Shown here in pieces: positions 8,498 through 18,035 of a DNA stretch of 64,000 nt. Each line of letters begins with the position of its first letter. Position 1 is the stretch's first letter. Under the pieces are notes generated by a model. It did no database searches and was not told the DNA's origin. It worked only from the letters and a program-made list of their open reading frames with translations. The stretch comes from Pseudomonas anguilliseptica. Lineage in GTDB: Bacteria; Pseudomonadota; Gammaproteobacteria; Pseudomonadales; Pseudomonadaceae. The translations under genes and the position numbers were made by a program. The stretch lies in assembly GCF_900105355.1 (NCBI RefSeq), contig NZ_FNSC01000001.1, forward strand, positions 1,550,001 through 1,614,000. Direction: 5' to 3'.

Positions 8498-8953
8498 TTA
8501 TCCAGTAATTGAAAACCAGGGCAGGCCCAGCACGATCAACACGGCCAACAGCAGTTGCGCCAGTAGCCAGAGCGCCTGTTGGCGCAACAGGCGCAACGCA
8601 CCGAGGCTACGTTCCTCCCAGCTGCGCGTAGACGGCTTAGCCGACTGCAGCTTGAGCTGGGCAAGGGTTTGGTCGAGCTCGGCGGTGTGCACGGCTAACT
8701 GATCGACCCGACTGGCAAGCTGCTGGAACAGTTCGGCATCCAGCGCCACGCGCAGCGCCCAGTATTTCTGGCCCAGACCCAGTACCAGCAGCAGCGCGCA
8801 GAACAGCGCCGTCAGTGGCTGTGCTTGGATGCCGAGCAACGGCGCCAGGCCGATCAACAGGGCGACCAGGCTGAGCACGCTGGACAGCTGATCCAGCGCC
8901 CTACCCCGACGCAGCAGACTGGCCACGGTCAACAGCTGCATTTCAGTAGCCAT
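8498..8953 (-). CDS. Small membrane protein of the ynb-like operon
   Basis: A 151-residue protein with three predicted hydrophobic segments (~22-40, 46-62, 127-147). A soluble, Gln/Leu-rich helical stretch between the second and third (DQLAVHTAELDQTLAQLKLQ) could form a coiled coil. I do not recognise a catalytic motif. It overlaps the upstream phosphatase gene by 11 bases and lies 10 bases before the acyltransferase gene, so it is co-transcribed. A hypothetical protein occupies the same place in the similar P. aeruginosa cluster (PA2536-PA2541, from memory of gene order). The role in the lipid pathway is unknown. Confidence 0.7.
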   Translation of the reverse strand: MATEMQLLTVASLLRRGRALDQLSSVLSLVALLIGLAPLLGIQAQPLTALFCALLLVLGLGQKYWALRVALDAELFQQLASRVDQLAVHTAELDQTLAQLKLQSAKPSTRSWEERSLGALRLLRQQALWLLAQLLLAVLIVLGLPWFSITG

Positions 8954-10298
8954 GGGTGGCTCCTGCTGGCATGGAGCTGCTGCTGAGTTCCAGCATGCCT
9001 TGCAGCGCCTGTTGATGAGCGTCGCTCAAGACCACCTGAGGCCGCGCTCGACGTAGATGTGCCAGCGCTTCGGGCACGTCCTTGCAACGTCCGCTGTGCA
9101 GCAGCCAGGCGGCTACTGCCGTGGCGCTGCGTGAATAGCCCAGGGCGCAGTAGACCAGCAGGTTGCCATCGCTGCGTAGCGCCTCGATGGTCTGTGCAGC
9201 TTCCAGGCAGTCGGCTGGACCGGGCACGCAGAGATCGAGCAGCGGCAACGAGCGATAGGCCTTGGCTTGAGCTCTGGCTGGCAGCTCGGCGCACAGATCG
9301 AGCTGGGCCTGGAACTGCTCGGCCTGCCCTGGCGCCGGAATGCGCCCCAGCCAAATACCCGGTTCGATCTCATCGGCATGCGGCTGAGCGCGGGTCCATA
9401 GCCGTGAGTTAAGCCAGGCGGCGGCCAGGTAGGGCGCGAGCAACCAGGTTGCGGCGCTGCTCAGCCGACCATCAGCGGCCTTCTGGAAACCCGCCGCGCC
9501 GAACAGCAGGTAGTTGAGCGCCACAAGCAGCAAGGAGAACGCCGGCCAGAGCAGCCATAACCAGGCGCCACTCAGGTTTACCGCCAAGGCGCTGAGCAGC
9601 GCTGCACCCAGGCTGTAACGCAAGCTCAGGCGCAGACACTGCGTGTCACGGGTCAGCTGCCAGGCCAGCAGTGGGCTACGGCCTTGCAGCGGCCATAACC
9701 AGACGCACAGCCAGCCGGCGAGAACCCCGGTGGGCACATCAATAAAATGGTGCTGCCAGGTGGTCAGCACCGACACGCCGATCAGGGCCATCCAACCGTG
9801 CAGCAGGCCACGCAGCCACAGGCCATGGGTATGCCGGGCGAACATCACCCAGATCACCACCAGCAGGGCGATATGCAGAGAAGGCGCTTGGTTAAAGGGT
9901 TTGTCGAAGCCCATCAGCACGTCGAACATGCCGCCGAACAGACCATCCAGTTCGGGCCGCTCGAAGGTAAAGCGCAGCGGCCAGAGCAGAAAGCAGGCAA
10001 TGCACAGCACTTGCACACTAAGCAGGCGCAGGCCGTGGCGATCCATTTCCCGCCGGGTGGCCGGCAGCAGAAAGGACAACCCATAAAGTAGGTCAATTGA
10101 CCAGTAAGGAACAATAGTCCACGGCCATAGCGGCATCTGGCTTTCCCAGGCAAACACCAGGGTGCCGACGTCGTCGCGTTGTGCGCTCAGCCAGTTGGCG
10201 AAGCTGTAGCTGGCGAAGAACAGTGGCGCCAAGAGCAGCAGCCAGAGCACGCCGCGCTTCCACAATCCTGCTTCGCGGCTAAGGCTAACCTCCGCCAT
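8943..10298 (-). CDS. PAP2-like / dual-specificity phosphatase fusion (YnbD-like)
   Basis: A 451-residue protein. The N-terminal ~260 residues are polytopic and carry PAP2-type lipid phosphatase motifs, PSLH near 140 and HHFIDVPTG at 183-191. The C-terminal ~140 residues form a dual-specificity/tyrosine phosphatase domain with the catalytic loop CALGYSR (C384, R390; the C-x5-R signature). E. coli YnbD is built similarly (about 430 residues). The ATG at 10298 is preferred because it overlaps the upstream stop as TGATG; an in-frame start 14 codons earlier would lie inside the previous gene. It probably dephosphorylates a lipid-phosphate intermediate in the pathway; the substrate is not deducible. 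Confidence 0.82.
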   Translation of the reverse strand: MAEVSLSREAGLWKRGVLWLLLLAPLFFASYSFANWLSAQRDDVGTLVFAWESQMPLWPWTIVPYWSIDLLYGLSFLLPATRREMDRHGLRLLSVQVLCIACFLLWPLRFTFERPELDGLFGGMFDVLMGFDKPFNQAPSLHIALLVVIWVMFARHTHGLWLRGLLHGWMALIGVSVLTTWQHHFIDVPTGVLAGWLCVWLWPLQGRSPLLAWQLTRDTQCLRLSLRYSLGAALLSALAVNLSGAWLWLLWPAFSLLLVALNYLLFGAAGFQKAADGRLSSAATWLLAPYLAAAWLNSRLWTRAQPHADEIEPGIWLGRIPAPGQAEQFQAQLDLCAELPARAQAKAYRSLPLLDLCVPGPADCLEAAQTIEALRSDGNLLVYCALGYSRSATAVAAWLLHSGRCKDVPEALAHLRRARPQVVLSDAHQQALQGMLELSSSSMPAGATHGY

Positions 10299-12055
10299 CA
10301 GGACACCCGCTGCGCCAGGGAGACGCTGAAAATGCCCCACTCGTCGATACGCTGGGTGATCTTGCGAAATCCTGCGGCCTCGACCAGCTGATCCATCTCC
10401 GCCTGGCTACGCCGCCGCATCACCCAGGCTACGCCGCCGCGGTGGCTGGTCAGGGCGCGGGCGATCAGCTCCAGCTGTGGGTGCCACGGCTGTCCGGTGT
10501 ACACCAGATAACCGCCCTCCTCGACGGCTGCCGCCAGCCCGGCGAGCGAGTCGCCAACCATCTGGTTGCTGCCGAACAGCTCATACAAACCGGAGACCAC
10601 AGCCAGAGTCGGTTTGGGCTCCAGTGCCGCAAGGTCAGCCCGGTCGAAGGCATCGCCTTTGACGAAGCGGGCGATATTGCTCAGGCCCTTTTGTTCGATC
10701 AAGGCGCCGCCGTCGCGCACGTTGATATCGCTGTAATCACGCAACAGGATCGAGTCTGGCTTCTGCTCCATCCCTTCCAGAGCTTCGAGGATATAGCGGC
10801 CATGGCCGGCGGCGATATCGACAATGCGCACGCCACGGCCTTGCTCGCGCAGTTTGCCCATCGCCAGGCGCAGCAACTCTTCGGCGTGCAGCTTGCGTTG
10901 GCGAATGCCGCGCCAGCCGATGGAGTTGAGATAGTTCTGATCGATCAGCCGGCCGATAGGCGACTTGCCGCTGGGCTGGTTGCGGTAGACGTAATCCAGG
11001 GTGCTGCCGGAATCGAAGCCTGTGTCGAAGCCCAGTTTCACCCCGTCGGCCAGACTGCTGCCGAGCTGCAGACTGGCACGGGTGGCGCGCCAGTAAAGGT
11101 CGCTGAGGGAGTTATGTGGCAGCGGTGCGGCCAGGCTTTCCGATTCGGCGCAGGTCACGCCCAGGCGGTCGGCATCAAGTAAGGAGGGGCGTGTTACCGG
11201 CTCTTCGAAACAGCGCAGCAGAAAGCGCTGGGCGCGGCTCAGGGCGTGGCTACGGTCGCGCTCGCCGAGGGTGTCGTGGAAGAAGCCGGGAAGAATGTGC
11301 ATCTCCTTGCGCAGGCTGCCCAGACGCTCGAAGAATTGCTGCTGGGGTTTGCGGTGCACCACGAAGTCGGCGCCAGAAATCAGCAGCTGAGTGGGAATCT
11401 GGATCGCCTGGGCATCGGCCACCACGCGCTCGGCGGCGTCATACAGGCCCAGCAGCATAGTTACAGAGATCGGCCGGGCGATCAGCGGGTCGTTATTGAA
11501 GGAGGCAATCCGCTGCGGGTCATGGCTGAGGTACTTGGCCTTCACATAGCTGTTGACGAAGAAGTTGCCGCGCAGCGCGCGCATCAACTTGAGGCCTGGC
11601 CGGGCAAAGGGTACGTAGAGCTTGACCTTGAACGCAGGCGAGGCGAGCACCAGGGCGCGGATCTTCGGCGCATAATCATGCGCCCAGGTGGCGACCACCA
11701 CCGCCCCGACGCTTTGCGCCAGCACCGCAATATCCTCCACCGGTATGCCGTGGCTGTAGACGATGTGATCGATAAAGGTCTGCACATCGCGCACGCTGGT
11801 GGCGAAGCTCGGGCTGTCGCCGCGCTCACCTGGCGACAGGCCATGGCCGCGCGCGTCCCAGGCGAAAAAGTCGAAATCCGCCATCTCCAGTTCATCGACC
11901 AGATGGGCCATGCGCCCGCCGTGTTCGTGACCGCGGTGGAACATCACCACTGCGCGCTTCGGTGCGCAAGCGTCAGGATTGCTGGCCGGCCAGTGGCGGT
12001 AGAACAGCTCTACGCCGTCATGGGTGGTAAAGCTGAATTCTTGGGCTTCGCGCAT
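10298..12055 (-). CDS. Alpha/beta hydrolase-methyltransferase fusion (YnbC-like)
   Basis: A 585-residue protein, the same length as E. coli YnbC as I recall it. Residues ~10-280 are a monoglyceride-lipase-like alpha/beta hydrolase: GHGLSPGERGD near 70-80, nucleophile elbow AQSVG (Ser115), acid in SGADF (Asp230) and His in GFFHD (260). Residues ~370-585 are a class I SAM-dependent methyltransferase fold with motif I VDIAAGHGRY (~412-421). Together they suggest deacylation plus methylation of a lipid or its head group, but substrate and order are unknown. The stop overlaps the next start (TGATG). It lies 10 bases after the phosphatidyltransferase frame. Confidence 0.85.
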   Translation of the reverse strand: MREAQEFSFTTHDGVELFYRHWPASNPDACAPKRAVVMFHRGHEHGGRMAHLVDELEMADFDFFAWDARGHGLSPGERGDSPSFATSVRDVQTFIDHIVYSHGIPVEDIAVLAQSVGAVVVATWAHDYAPKIRALVLASPAFKVKLYVPFARPGLKLMRALRGNFFVNSYVKAKYLSHDPQRIASFNNDPLIARPISVTMLLGLYDAAERVVADAQAIQIPTQLLISGADFVVHRKPQQQFFERLGSLRKEMHILPGFFHDTLGERDRSHALSRAQRFLLRCFEEPVTRPSLLDADRLGVTCAESESLAAPLPHNSLSDLYWRATRASLQLGSSLADGVKLGFDTGFDSGSTLDYVYRNQPSGKSPIGRLIDQNYLNSIGWRGIRQRKLHAEELLRLAMGKLREQGRGVRIVDIAAGHGRYILEALEGMEQKPDSILLRDYSDINVRDGGALIEQKGLSNIARFVKGDAFDRADLAALEPKPTLAVVSGLYELFGSNQMVGDSLAGLAAAVEEGGYLVYTGQPWHPQLELIARALTSHRGGVAWVMRRRSQAEMDQLVEAAGFRKITQRIDEWGIFSVSLAQRVS

Positions 12056-12065
12056 CGAGACATCC

Positions 12066-12690
12066 TTATTTCGAATCAGTTGATTGCGCCGCTTCGGCCA
12101 GACCCTGGCGTACGCGGTTATAGAGGGTGTAGAGCAACAGGGCGAGAATCACCGCGAGCAGGCCGTTGAGCCAAGTGGCAGGCAGCAACCCGCAGGCCAC
12201 GCCAGCGCCCAGCACGCCAAAGCAGAAGGCACGGTCACTTTTGCCCATGGGCCCGTCGTAACGCCGTGAGGCACCGACCATGGGCCCGAGTACGCCGGCG
12301 TACTCGCTGATCAGGGCTAGCAGCACGACGAGTACAACCAGCAGCGGCGAGACCCCGGGGAGCAAGGCGAAGGGTAGAAACAGCGCGCTGTCGGCGATCA
12401 GGTCGCTGAGTTCATTGAGGTAGGCGCCGAGCCGCGATTGCTGGCCGAACTCGCGGGCGAGCATGCCGTCGACGGCGTTCAGCGCCATGCGCAGAATCAT
12501 CCACAGTGGGATCAGGGCGAACTAGCCAGGTGTGCTCGGGCAAGGCCAGCAGCAGGGTGCCGAGCAGCACGGAAACCACGGCGGCGAACAGGGTGACCTG
12601 ATTGGCCGTCACGCCTTTGTCGTAGAGGTACTTGACCCCCGGGCGCAGGAGGTTCTGAAAAGCCGGCTTGAGCTGGTAAATGGAGAGCAT
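12066..12690 (-). pseudogene. CDP-alcohol phosphatidyltransferase (YnbA-like), frameshifted
   Basis: Two minus-strand frames form one gene. From the ATG at 12690 (AGGAAC upstream) comes the N-terminus (QLKPAFQNLLRPG, then a transmembrane segment to PEHTWL). From about 12520 the adjacent frame continues FALIPLWMILRMALNAVDGML to 12066. The second part carries the family motif DGMLAR-x8-G-AYL-N-ELS-D, in which the usual third Asp is Asn. One surplus base near 12520-12523 explains the break. The intact product would be ~207 residues with several membrane segments and would transfer a phosphatidyl group from CDP-diacylglycerol to an alcohol. As the first gene of the operon, its loss would remove the committed step. 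A sequencing error is not excluded. Confidence 0.82.
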
Positions 12691-12813
12691 GGCGAAGAGT
12701 TCCTTTTCGCTGCTTGGGCACGTCGATCCAGCTTAGCCGCTTTGCCTGGCGCGCAGGCTGATAAGACTGTGCGCAAACGCCCGGATTTGCTGGTTGACAG
12801 CTACCTGTGCGTC

Positions 12814-12835
12814 ATGGGGGAAACTTATCCCCCAT
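12814..12835. promoter_or_regulatory. ATGGGGG/CCCCCAT inverted repeat upstream of the ynb-like operon
   Basis: A perfect 7-bp inverted repeat (12814-12820 and 12829-12835) with an 8-base A/T-rich centre lies about 125 bases upstream of the first ynb-like start, in the spacer after lptA. It could be an operator or an RNA hairpin. The spacer 12691-12937 holds no gene. Confidence 0.35.
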
Positions 12836-12937
12836 CGTCTGATAGTTCGTTCCAGGCGTTAATTATCGTTAAATCAACTGCTTACATTGCGTGATAGCAC
12901 TTTGACGCTATTCGGTGCACAGCTTATCCACAATTGT

Positions 12938-13711
12938 TCAAGCCGGCGCTTGGGTTTCCAGCGGCTGGCTTTGGGCATCCAGCGAGCCGATATCGCGTTG
13001 TGCCTGACTGACCCAGGCAAAGGCGCGGTCATTGAGTTCAGCGATGGCGCGTGGGCCTGTGCCTTCGGCGTACATCAGTGGGCCGATCACCACCTGAACG
13101 GTGCCGGGCGTCTTGCGCCAGCCCTGCTTGGGCCAGAACTCACCAGCGTTGTGGGCAATCGGCAGCACTGGCAGGTTGGCATTCACCGCGAGGGATGCAC
13201 CGCCGCGGCTGAACTTGCCGATCTGGCCCGGTGGAATACGTGTGCCTTCTGGGAAAACCAGAACCCAGGCGCCCTGCCCCAGACGTTTGTGGCCGAGTTT
13301 GGCCAGCTGCTTGAGGGCCGCCTTGGGGTTGCTGCGGTCAATCGCAATGGGCTTGAGCATGGCCATCGCCCAGCCGAAGAACGGCACATACAGCAGCTCG
13401 CGCTTGACCACCTGGCTCAGCGGCTCGAAGTAGCCGCAGAGGAAGAAGGTTTCCCAAGTGCTCTGGTGTTTGGCGAGGATCACGCAGGGCTTATCGGGGA
13501 TATTCTCCAGGCCCTTGATCTCGTAGTTGATGCCGACCACCACCTTGGCCAGCCAGGTGGCGCAGCGGCACCAGTTCTGCACGACAAAGCGGTAGCGTGC
13601 ACGAAACGGCAGAAAGGGCGCGACGAAGACGCTGAGGGTGCACCAGAAGAACGAGCTGGAAGCCAGCAGCAGATAGAAGAGGAAGGTTCTGAGGGGCTGC
13701 ACTGTCGACAT
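12938..13711 (-). CDS. 1-acyl-sn-glycerol-3-phosphate acyltransferase (LptA/PlsC family)
   Basis: A 257-residue protein with an N-terminal membrane segment (~8-30). The catalytic block is KHQSTWETFF, with His-x4-Glu instead of the more usual His-x4-Asp, and the acceptor motif is VFPEGTRIPPG, followed by KFSRGGASLA. The enzyme acylates lysophosphatidate at position 2 at the inner membrane. Its place, downstream of gmhB and glyS on the minus strand, is that of P. aeruginosa PA0005, which normally sits directly after gyrB; here 12.7 kb separate them. A second, broken PlsC-like gene occurs in the neighbouring ynb-like operon. No terminator follows, so readthrough towards that operon is possible. 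Confidence 0.92.
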   Translation of the reverse strand: MSTVQPLRTFLFYLLLASSSFFWCTLSVFVAPFLPFRARYRFVVQNWCRCATWLAKVVVGINYEIKGLENIPDKPCVILAKHQSTWETFFLCGYFEPLSQVVKRELLYVPFFGWAMAMLKPIAIDRSNPKAALKQLAKLGHKRLGQGAWVLVFPEGTRIPPGQIGKFSRGGASLAVNANLPVLPIAHNAGEFWPKQGWRKTPGTVQVVIGPLMYAEGTGPRAIAELNDRAFAWVSQAQRDIGSLDAQSQPLETQAPA

Positions 13712-13743
13712 GGGAGCTTTTACCGTCGCAGGCAGAGCCTGCT

Positions 13744-14277
13744 TTATAAGTGGAGAAGCTGATCGGCAACCGCCGCCAGATCATCGAATATCAGGGTGCC
13801 CGCTGGCAATCCTTTCGCCAGGGTGCGTTCGCCCTTGCCGGTCTTTACCAGAACTGGCTGACAATCGACGGCGCCGGCCGCTGTCAGGTCACCGCTGCTG
13901 TCTCCGACAAACCAGACGCCCTTGAGTGCCACGCCATAGTACGCAGCAATCTGCTCGAGCATGCCGGGTTTCGGCTTGCGGCAGGCGCAGCCTTCATCCG
14001 GGCCGTGGATGCAATGCGCGATAAGCCCTAGCTCGCCGCCCTGCGCCGCCACCAGCTCACGCAGGCGCGCGTGCATGGCTTCCAGGGTGGCCAGGTCGTA
14101 ATAGCCGCGGGCAACCCCGGATTGATTGGTGGCCACGGCTACCGTCCAGCCGGCTTGTGACAGCCGCGCGATGGCTTCGATGGCTCCGGGCAGCGGAATC
14201 CATTCGGCGAGGCTTTTGATATAGGCGTCGGAGTCGTAATTGATCACGCCGTCGCGGTCGAGAATCAGCAGTTTCAT
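13744..14277 (-). CDS. gmhB: D-glycero-beta-D-manno-heptose-1,7-bisphosphate 7-phosphatase
   Basis: A 177-residue HAD-superfamily phosphatase. The nucleophile motif LILDRDGVIN is at residues 3-12, motif II is VATNQSG, the Cys/His zinc-loop HCIHGPDEGCACRKP is near 106-120 and the final aspartates are in FVGDSSGDL. This pattern is specific to GmhB, which removes the 7-phosphate of heptose bisphosphate during ADP-heptose synthesis for the lipopolysaccharide core. The length is typical. It lies 32 bases upstream of lptA and downstream of glyS on the same strand, matching the Pseudomonas order. Confidence 0.95.
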   Translation of the reverse strand: MKLLILDRDGVINYDSDAYIKSLAEWIPLPGAIEAIARLSQAGWTVAVATNQSGVARGYYDLATLEAMHARLRELVAAQGGELGLIAHCIHGPDEGCACRKPKPGMLEQIAAYYGVALKGVWFVGDSSGDLTAAGAVDCQPVLVKTGKGERTLAKGLPAGTLIFDDLAAVADQLLHL

Positions 14278-14329
14278 GCGGTAATCCGTAACCGGCGCGC
14301 GGTGATGGCAGCACGCCGGTAAAGGTGAT

Positions 14330-14351
14330 GATGGGCTGCGTGCAGCCCATC
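14330..14351. other. Perfect hairpin between glyS and gmhB
   Basis: GATGGGCTGC (14330-14339) and GCAGCCCATC (14342-14351) form a perfect 10-bp inverted repeat with a 2-base centre, 17 bases after the glyS stop. No T-run follows on either strand, so it is not a standard terminator. It may stabilise the end of the glyQS message or mark a processing site. Confidence 0.5.
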
Positions 14352-14367
14352 GGACTCGCGGCAGGCG

Positions 14368-16422
14368 TTAGCCGAGTACCGAGATATCAGCGACGACGAG
14401 GAACAGGCCACGCAGCTTGGCCAGCAGCGCATAACGATTGGCCCGTACGGCAGTGTCTTCGGCGTTGACCAGAACGGCCTCGAAGAAGGCGTCCACCGGC
14501 TCGCGCAGATTGGCCAGCTGGCTCAGCGCCAGGTTGTACTGACGGGCTTCAGCCAGCGGCCGTACTGCATGCTCGGCCTGTTGGATGGCCGCGTTGAGGG
14601 CGAACTCGCTAGGGTTGTCGAAGTGATGGGCCTCGACGCTCGCCGCGACCTGACCTTCGGCCTTGCTCAGCAGATTGGACACGCGCTTGTTCGCTGCTGC
14701 CAGAGCGGCCGCCTGCGGCAATGCACGGAAGGCCTGCACGGCCTGTACGCGCTGATCGAAGTCCAGCGGCGAGGTCGGGCTGACCGCGCGCACAGCCTGG
14801 TACACGGCCACTTCGACACCTTCGTCCTCATAACGCGCGCGCAGACGGTCGAAGATAAAGTCCTGCACCTGTGGCGCCAGCCCATCGGCCTTGATCTTGT
14901 CGGCGAACTGGGCGATGGCAAAGCCGACGGCTTCAACCAGGTCCAGATCCAGCTGCTTCTCGATCAGGATACGCAGCACGCCGAGAGCTGCACGACGCAG
15001 GGCGTAGGGGTCCTTGCTGCCGGTGGGCAGCATGCCGATACCGAAGATGCCGACCAGGGTATCCAGCTTATCGGCCAGGGCCACCGAAGCACCGGTGAGC
15101 GTGCTTGGCAGCTCCGCGCCGGCGCCGCGCGGCATGTACTGCTCGTTCAGCGCCAGGGCGACGTCTTCGGCTTCGCCGTCATGCTTGGCGTAGTAGTAAC
15201 CGGCGATACCCTGCATTTCCGGGAACTCGCTGACCATTTCACTGGCCAGGTCGCACTTGCAGAGGATGCCGGCACGTGCGGGGCGGGTGGCGTCGCCACC
15301 GATGCGCTCGGCGATAAAACCAGCCAGGGCCGAGACGCGCTGCGCCTTGTCGTAGACCGAACCGAGCTGGGCCTGGAACACCACGTTGGCCAGGCGCTGG
15401 TTGAAGCTTTCCAGTTTCTGCTTCTTGTCCTGCTTGAAGAAGAACTCGGCGTCGGTCAGGCGCGGACGCACCACCTTCTCGTTGCCGGAAATGATTTGCG
15501 CCGGGTCTTTACTCTCGACGTTGGCCACGGTGATAAAACGCGGCAGCAGCTTGCCGTTGCCATCGAGCAGGCAGAAGTACTTCTGGTTGTCCTGCATGGT
15601 GGTGATCAGCGCTTCCTGCGGCACTTCAAGGAAACGTTCCTCGAATGAGCAGACCAGCGGCACCGGCCATTCGACCAGGGCGCTGACTTCATCCAGCAGC
15701 GCCGGCGGCACGATGGCGCTGCCCTGCTCGGCGGCGGCCAGTTCATTGACCCGCGCGATGATCTGCGCGCGGCGCTCGGCGAAGTCGGCAATCACATAGG
15801 CGCTGCGCAGGTCTTCGGCGTAGTTGGCCGGCGCGCTGATGCGCACTTCGTGGTTGGCGTGGAAGCGATGGCCACGGGAAACGCGACCGGCTTGCTGGGC
15901 GAGGATTTCGCAGTCGATCACCTCGTCACCGAACAGCATCACCAGCCACTGGCTTGGGCGGACGAATTCAGTCTTGCGTGCGCCCCAGCGCATGCGTTTC
16001 GGGATCGGCAGTTCGTTCAGCGAGGTCTCGACGATGGTGGGCAGCAGGCCGGCTGCGGCCTGGCCTGGAATGCTCTGGCTGAACTTCAGCTTGGGGCCGC
16101 TCTGGTCGATCTGGCTCAACTCAACGCCGCACTTCTTGGCGAAGCCCAGCGCGGCCTGAGTCGGGTTGCCGTCTTTGTCGAACGCCGCCTGAACGGGCGG
16201 GCCGTCGAGGTTGACGGTGCGATCCGGTTGCTGAGTCGCGAGTTGTTCCACCAGCACGGCCAGACGGCGCGGCGCAGCGTAATAGCGTACTTGGCCATAG
16301 CTCAGGCCAGCAGTTTTCAGGCCCTTTTCGATACCGGCGAGGAAGGCCTCACCCAGGGTTTTCAGGGCTTTCGGTGGCAGCTCTTCGGTGCCCAGTTCAA
16401 CCAGGAAATCACGGGTACTCAT
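14368..16422 (-). CDS. glyS: Glycyl-tRNA synthetase beta subunit
   Basis: A 684-residue protein with the family-typical start ([16 protein letters not shown]), the tRNA-binding and HD-like core, and a C-terminal anticodon-binding DALR-type region ending near [15 protein letters not shown]. The length matches bacterial alpha2beta2 GlyRS beta subunits. It pairs with GlyQ to charge tRNA-Gly in the cytoplasm; the beta subunit recognises the tRNA. Its ATG overlaps the glyQ stop as ATGA, so the two subunits are translationally coupled and made in equal amounts. No oddity seen. Confidence 0.97.
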   Translation of the reverse strand: MSTRDFLVELGTEELPPKALKTLGEAFLAGIEKGLKTAGLSYGQVRYYAAPRRLAVLVEQLATQQPDRTVNLDGPPVQAAFDKDGNPTQAALGFAKKCGVELSQIDQSGPKLKFSQSIPGQAAAGLLPTIVETSLNELPIPKRMRWGARKTEFVRPSQWLVMLFGDEVIDCEILAQQAGRVSRGHRFHANHEVRISAPANYAEDLRSAYVIADFAERRAQIIARVNELAAAEQGSAIVPPALLDEVSALVEWPVPLVCSFEERFLEVPQEALITTMQDNQKYFCLLDGNGKLLPRFITVANVESKDPAQIISGNEKVVRPRLTDAEFFFKQDKKQKLESFNQRLANVVFQAQLGSVYDKAQRVSALAGFIAERIGGDATRPARAGILCKCDLASEMVSEFPEMQGIAGYYYAKHDGEAEDVALALNEQYMPRGAGAELPSTLTGASVALADKLDTLVGIFGIGMLPTGSKDPYALRRAALGVLRILIEKQLDLDLVEAVGFAIAQFADKIKADGLAPQVQDFIFDRLRARYEDEGVEVAVYQAVRAVSPTSPLDFDQRVQAVQAFRALPQAAALAAANKRVSNLLSKAEGQVAASVEAHHFDNPSEFALNAAIQQAEHAVRPLAEARQYNLALSQLANLREPVDAFFEAVLVNAEDTAVRANRYALLAKLRGLFLVVADISVLG

Positions 16423-17366
16423 TCTGCTGCCTCCAGCTTGGCCAGTACTTCATCACGCAGGTCGGGGGGGGCGAGCGGGAAGCCGAGTTTGCGCCGCGCT
16501 TGCAGGTAGCTCTGTGCCACCGAACGGGCCAGGGCACGCACACGCAGGATGTATTGCTGACGCGCGGTCACCGAGATGGCCCGGCGCGCATCCAGCAGGT
16601 TGAAGGTGTGCGAGGCCTTGAGGACCATCTCGTAGGTTGGCAGCGGCAGCTCCAGCTCGATCAGGCGGTTGGCTTCGCTTTCATAGAAGTCGAACAGCTC
16701 GAAGAGTTTTTCGACGTTGGCGTGCTCGAAGTTGTAGGTCGACTGCTCCACCTCATTCTGGTGGAACACATCGCCATAGGTGACCTTGCCGAACTGGCCG
16801 TCGGTCCACACCAGGTCGTACACCGAGTCCACGCCCTGCAGGTACATGGCCAGGCGTTCCAAGCCGTAGGTGATCTCGCCGGTTACCGGGTAGCACTCGA
16901 TGCCGCCGACCTGCTGGAAGTAGGTGAACTGGGTGACTTCCATGCCGTTCAACCAGATTTCCCAGCCCAGACCCCAGGCGCCGAGGGTCGGCGATTCCCA
17001 GTTGTCTTCAACGAAGCGAATGTCGTGCACCAGTGGGTCGATGCCGATGGCTTTCAGCGAGCCCAGGTACAGCTCCTGGAAGTTTTCCGGGTTCGGCTTC
17101 AAGACCACCTGGAACTGGTAGTAGTGCTGCAGGCGGTTGGGGTTCTCGCCGTAACGGCCGTCAGCCGGACGACGGGAAGGCTGCACGTAGGCGGCGTTCC
17201 AGGTCTCTGGGCCAATGGCACGGAGAAACGTGGCGGTGTGGAAGGTGCCCGCGCCAACTTCCATATCGTAGGGCTGCAGCACCACGCAGCCCTGCTCGGC
17301 CCAGTACTGTTGCAGGGCGAGGATCAAGTCTTGGAAGGTGCGCACGGCAGGCGTAGTCTGGCTCAC
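16419..17366 (-). CDS. glyQ: Glycyl-tRNA synthetase alpha subunit
   Basis: With the GTG at 17366 the protein has 315 residues, the usual GlyQ length, and begins [20 protein letters not shown]. The open frame extends further upstream but that part would overlap the divergent tag promoter and has no family similarity. Diagnostic segments are [21 protein letters not shown] (motif 1 region), [17 protein letters not shown] and [19 protein letters not shown]. It holds the class II catalytic site that activates glycine. It is the first gene of the glyQ-glyS-gmhB-lptA run and is divergent from tag with only 66 bases between the starts. Confidence 0.96.
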   Translation of the reverse strand: MSQTTPAVRTFQDLILALQQYWAEQGCVVLQPYDMEVGAGTFHTATFLRAIGPETWNAAYVQPSRRPADGRYGENPNRLQHYYQFQVVLKPNPENFQELYLGSLKAIGIDPLVHDIRFVEDNWESPTLGAWGLGWEIWLNGMEVTQFTYFQQVGGIECYPVTGEITYGLERLAMYLQGVDSVYDLVWTDGQFGKVTYGDVFHQNEVEQSTYNFEHANVEKLFELFDFYESEANRLIELELPLPTYEMVLKASHTFNLLDARRAISVTARQQYILRVRALARSVAQSYLQARRKLGFPLAPPDLRDEVLAKLEAAE

Positions 17367-17432
17367 AAATTTCACCCGTACTTTGGCGGCTTCAGAAAGT
17401 CCGCGAGTATACCGAAGCTCAGGAAAACCCGC

Positions 17433-17990
17433 ATGCCACGCTGCTCTTGGTGCTCTGACGACCCGTTGTACCAGGCTTATCACGACGAAGAATGGGGCGT
17501 GCCGCAACGCGACCCTAACGTGCTGTTTGAATTACTCCTGCTCGAAGCCTTCCAGGCCGGCCTGTCGTGGATCACCGTGCTGAAGAAGCGTGAACGCTAC
17601 CGCGAGGTGCTGTTCGGCTTCGATGTGCAGCGCCTGGCGACGCTCACGGACGAGTACATCGAAGACACCCTGATGCAGGACCCCGGCATCATCCGCAACC
17701 GCCTCAAGCTCAAGGCCGTGCGCAAGAACGCTCAGGCCTGGCTCAAGCTGGAGGATCCGGTGACGCTGCTCTGGTCGTTTGTTGGCGGCGCACCGAAGAT
17801 CAACCACTTCAGCGAACACGGCCAGGTGCCGGCAGTAACCGCTGAAGCCGAGGCGATGAGCAAGGCGCTGAAAAAGGTCGGCTTTACCTTTGTCGGTCCG
17901 ACCATTTGCTACGCCTATATGCAGGCCACTGGCATGGTCATGGATCACACCACCAACTGTGACCGCTACGCACAACTGACCAGCCGCTAG
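17433..17990 (+). CDS. tag: DNA-3-methyladenine glycosylase I
   Basis: A 185-residue protein starting [24 protein letters not shown]. The early Cys and His, with the His and Cys near the C-terminus ([10 protein letters not shown]), form the zinc site of Tag. [20 protein letters not shown] contains the conserved catalytic-pocket residues, followed by [14 protein letters not shown]. The enzyme excises 3-methyladenine from alkylated DNA. The ATG at 17433 gives the family length; the open frame upstream runs antisense through glyQ and is ignored. The position next to glyQ is conserved in Pseudomonas. Confidence 0.96.
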   Translation: MPRCSWCSDDPLYQAYHDEEWGVPQRDPNVLFELLLLEAFQAGLSWITVLKKRERYREVLFGFDVQRLATLTDEYIEDTLMQDPGIIRNRLKLKAVRKNAQAWLKLEDPVTLLWSFVGGAPKINHFSEHGQVPAVTAEAEAMSKALKKVGFTFVGPTICYAYMQATGMVMDHTTNCDRYAQLTSR

Positions 17991-18035
17991 CTCGGGTGGT
18001 TACAATAAGCGCCTTTTGATCGGCTGGAGTTGCCT

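Noticed and set aside
11246..12169. 307-codon open frame antisense to the YnbC-like gene
   Set aside because: Lies wholly opposite a gene with clear hydrolase and methyltransferase motifs; no ribosome site or domain.
12794..12799. TTGACA as a -35 element upstream of the ynb-like operon
   Set aside because: It points away from the operon and has no -10 match at 16-18 bases.
16374..17432. Long upstream extension of the tag reading frame
   Set aside because: It is antisense to glyQ and glyS and has no family similarity; Tag starts at 17433 with normal length.
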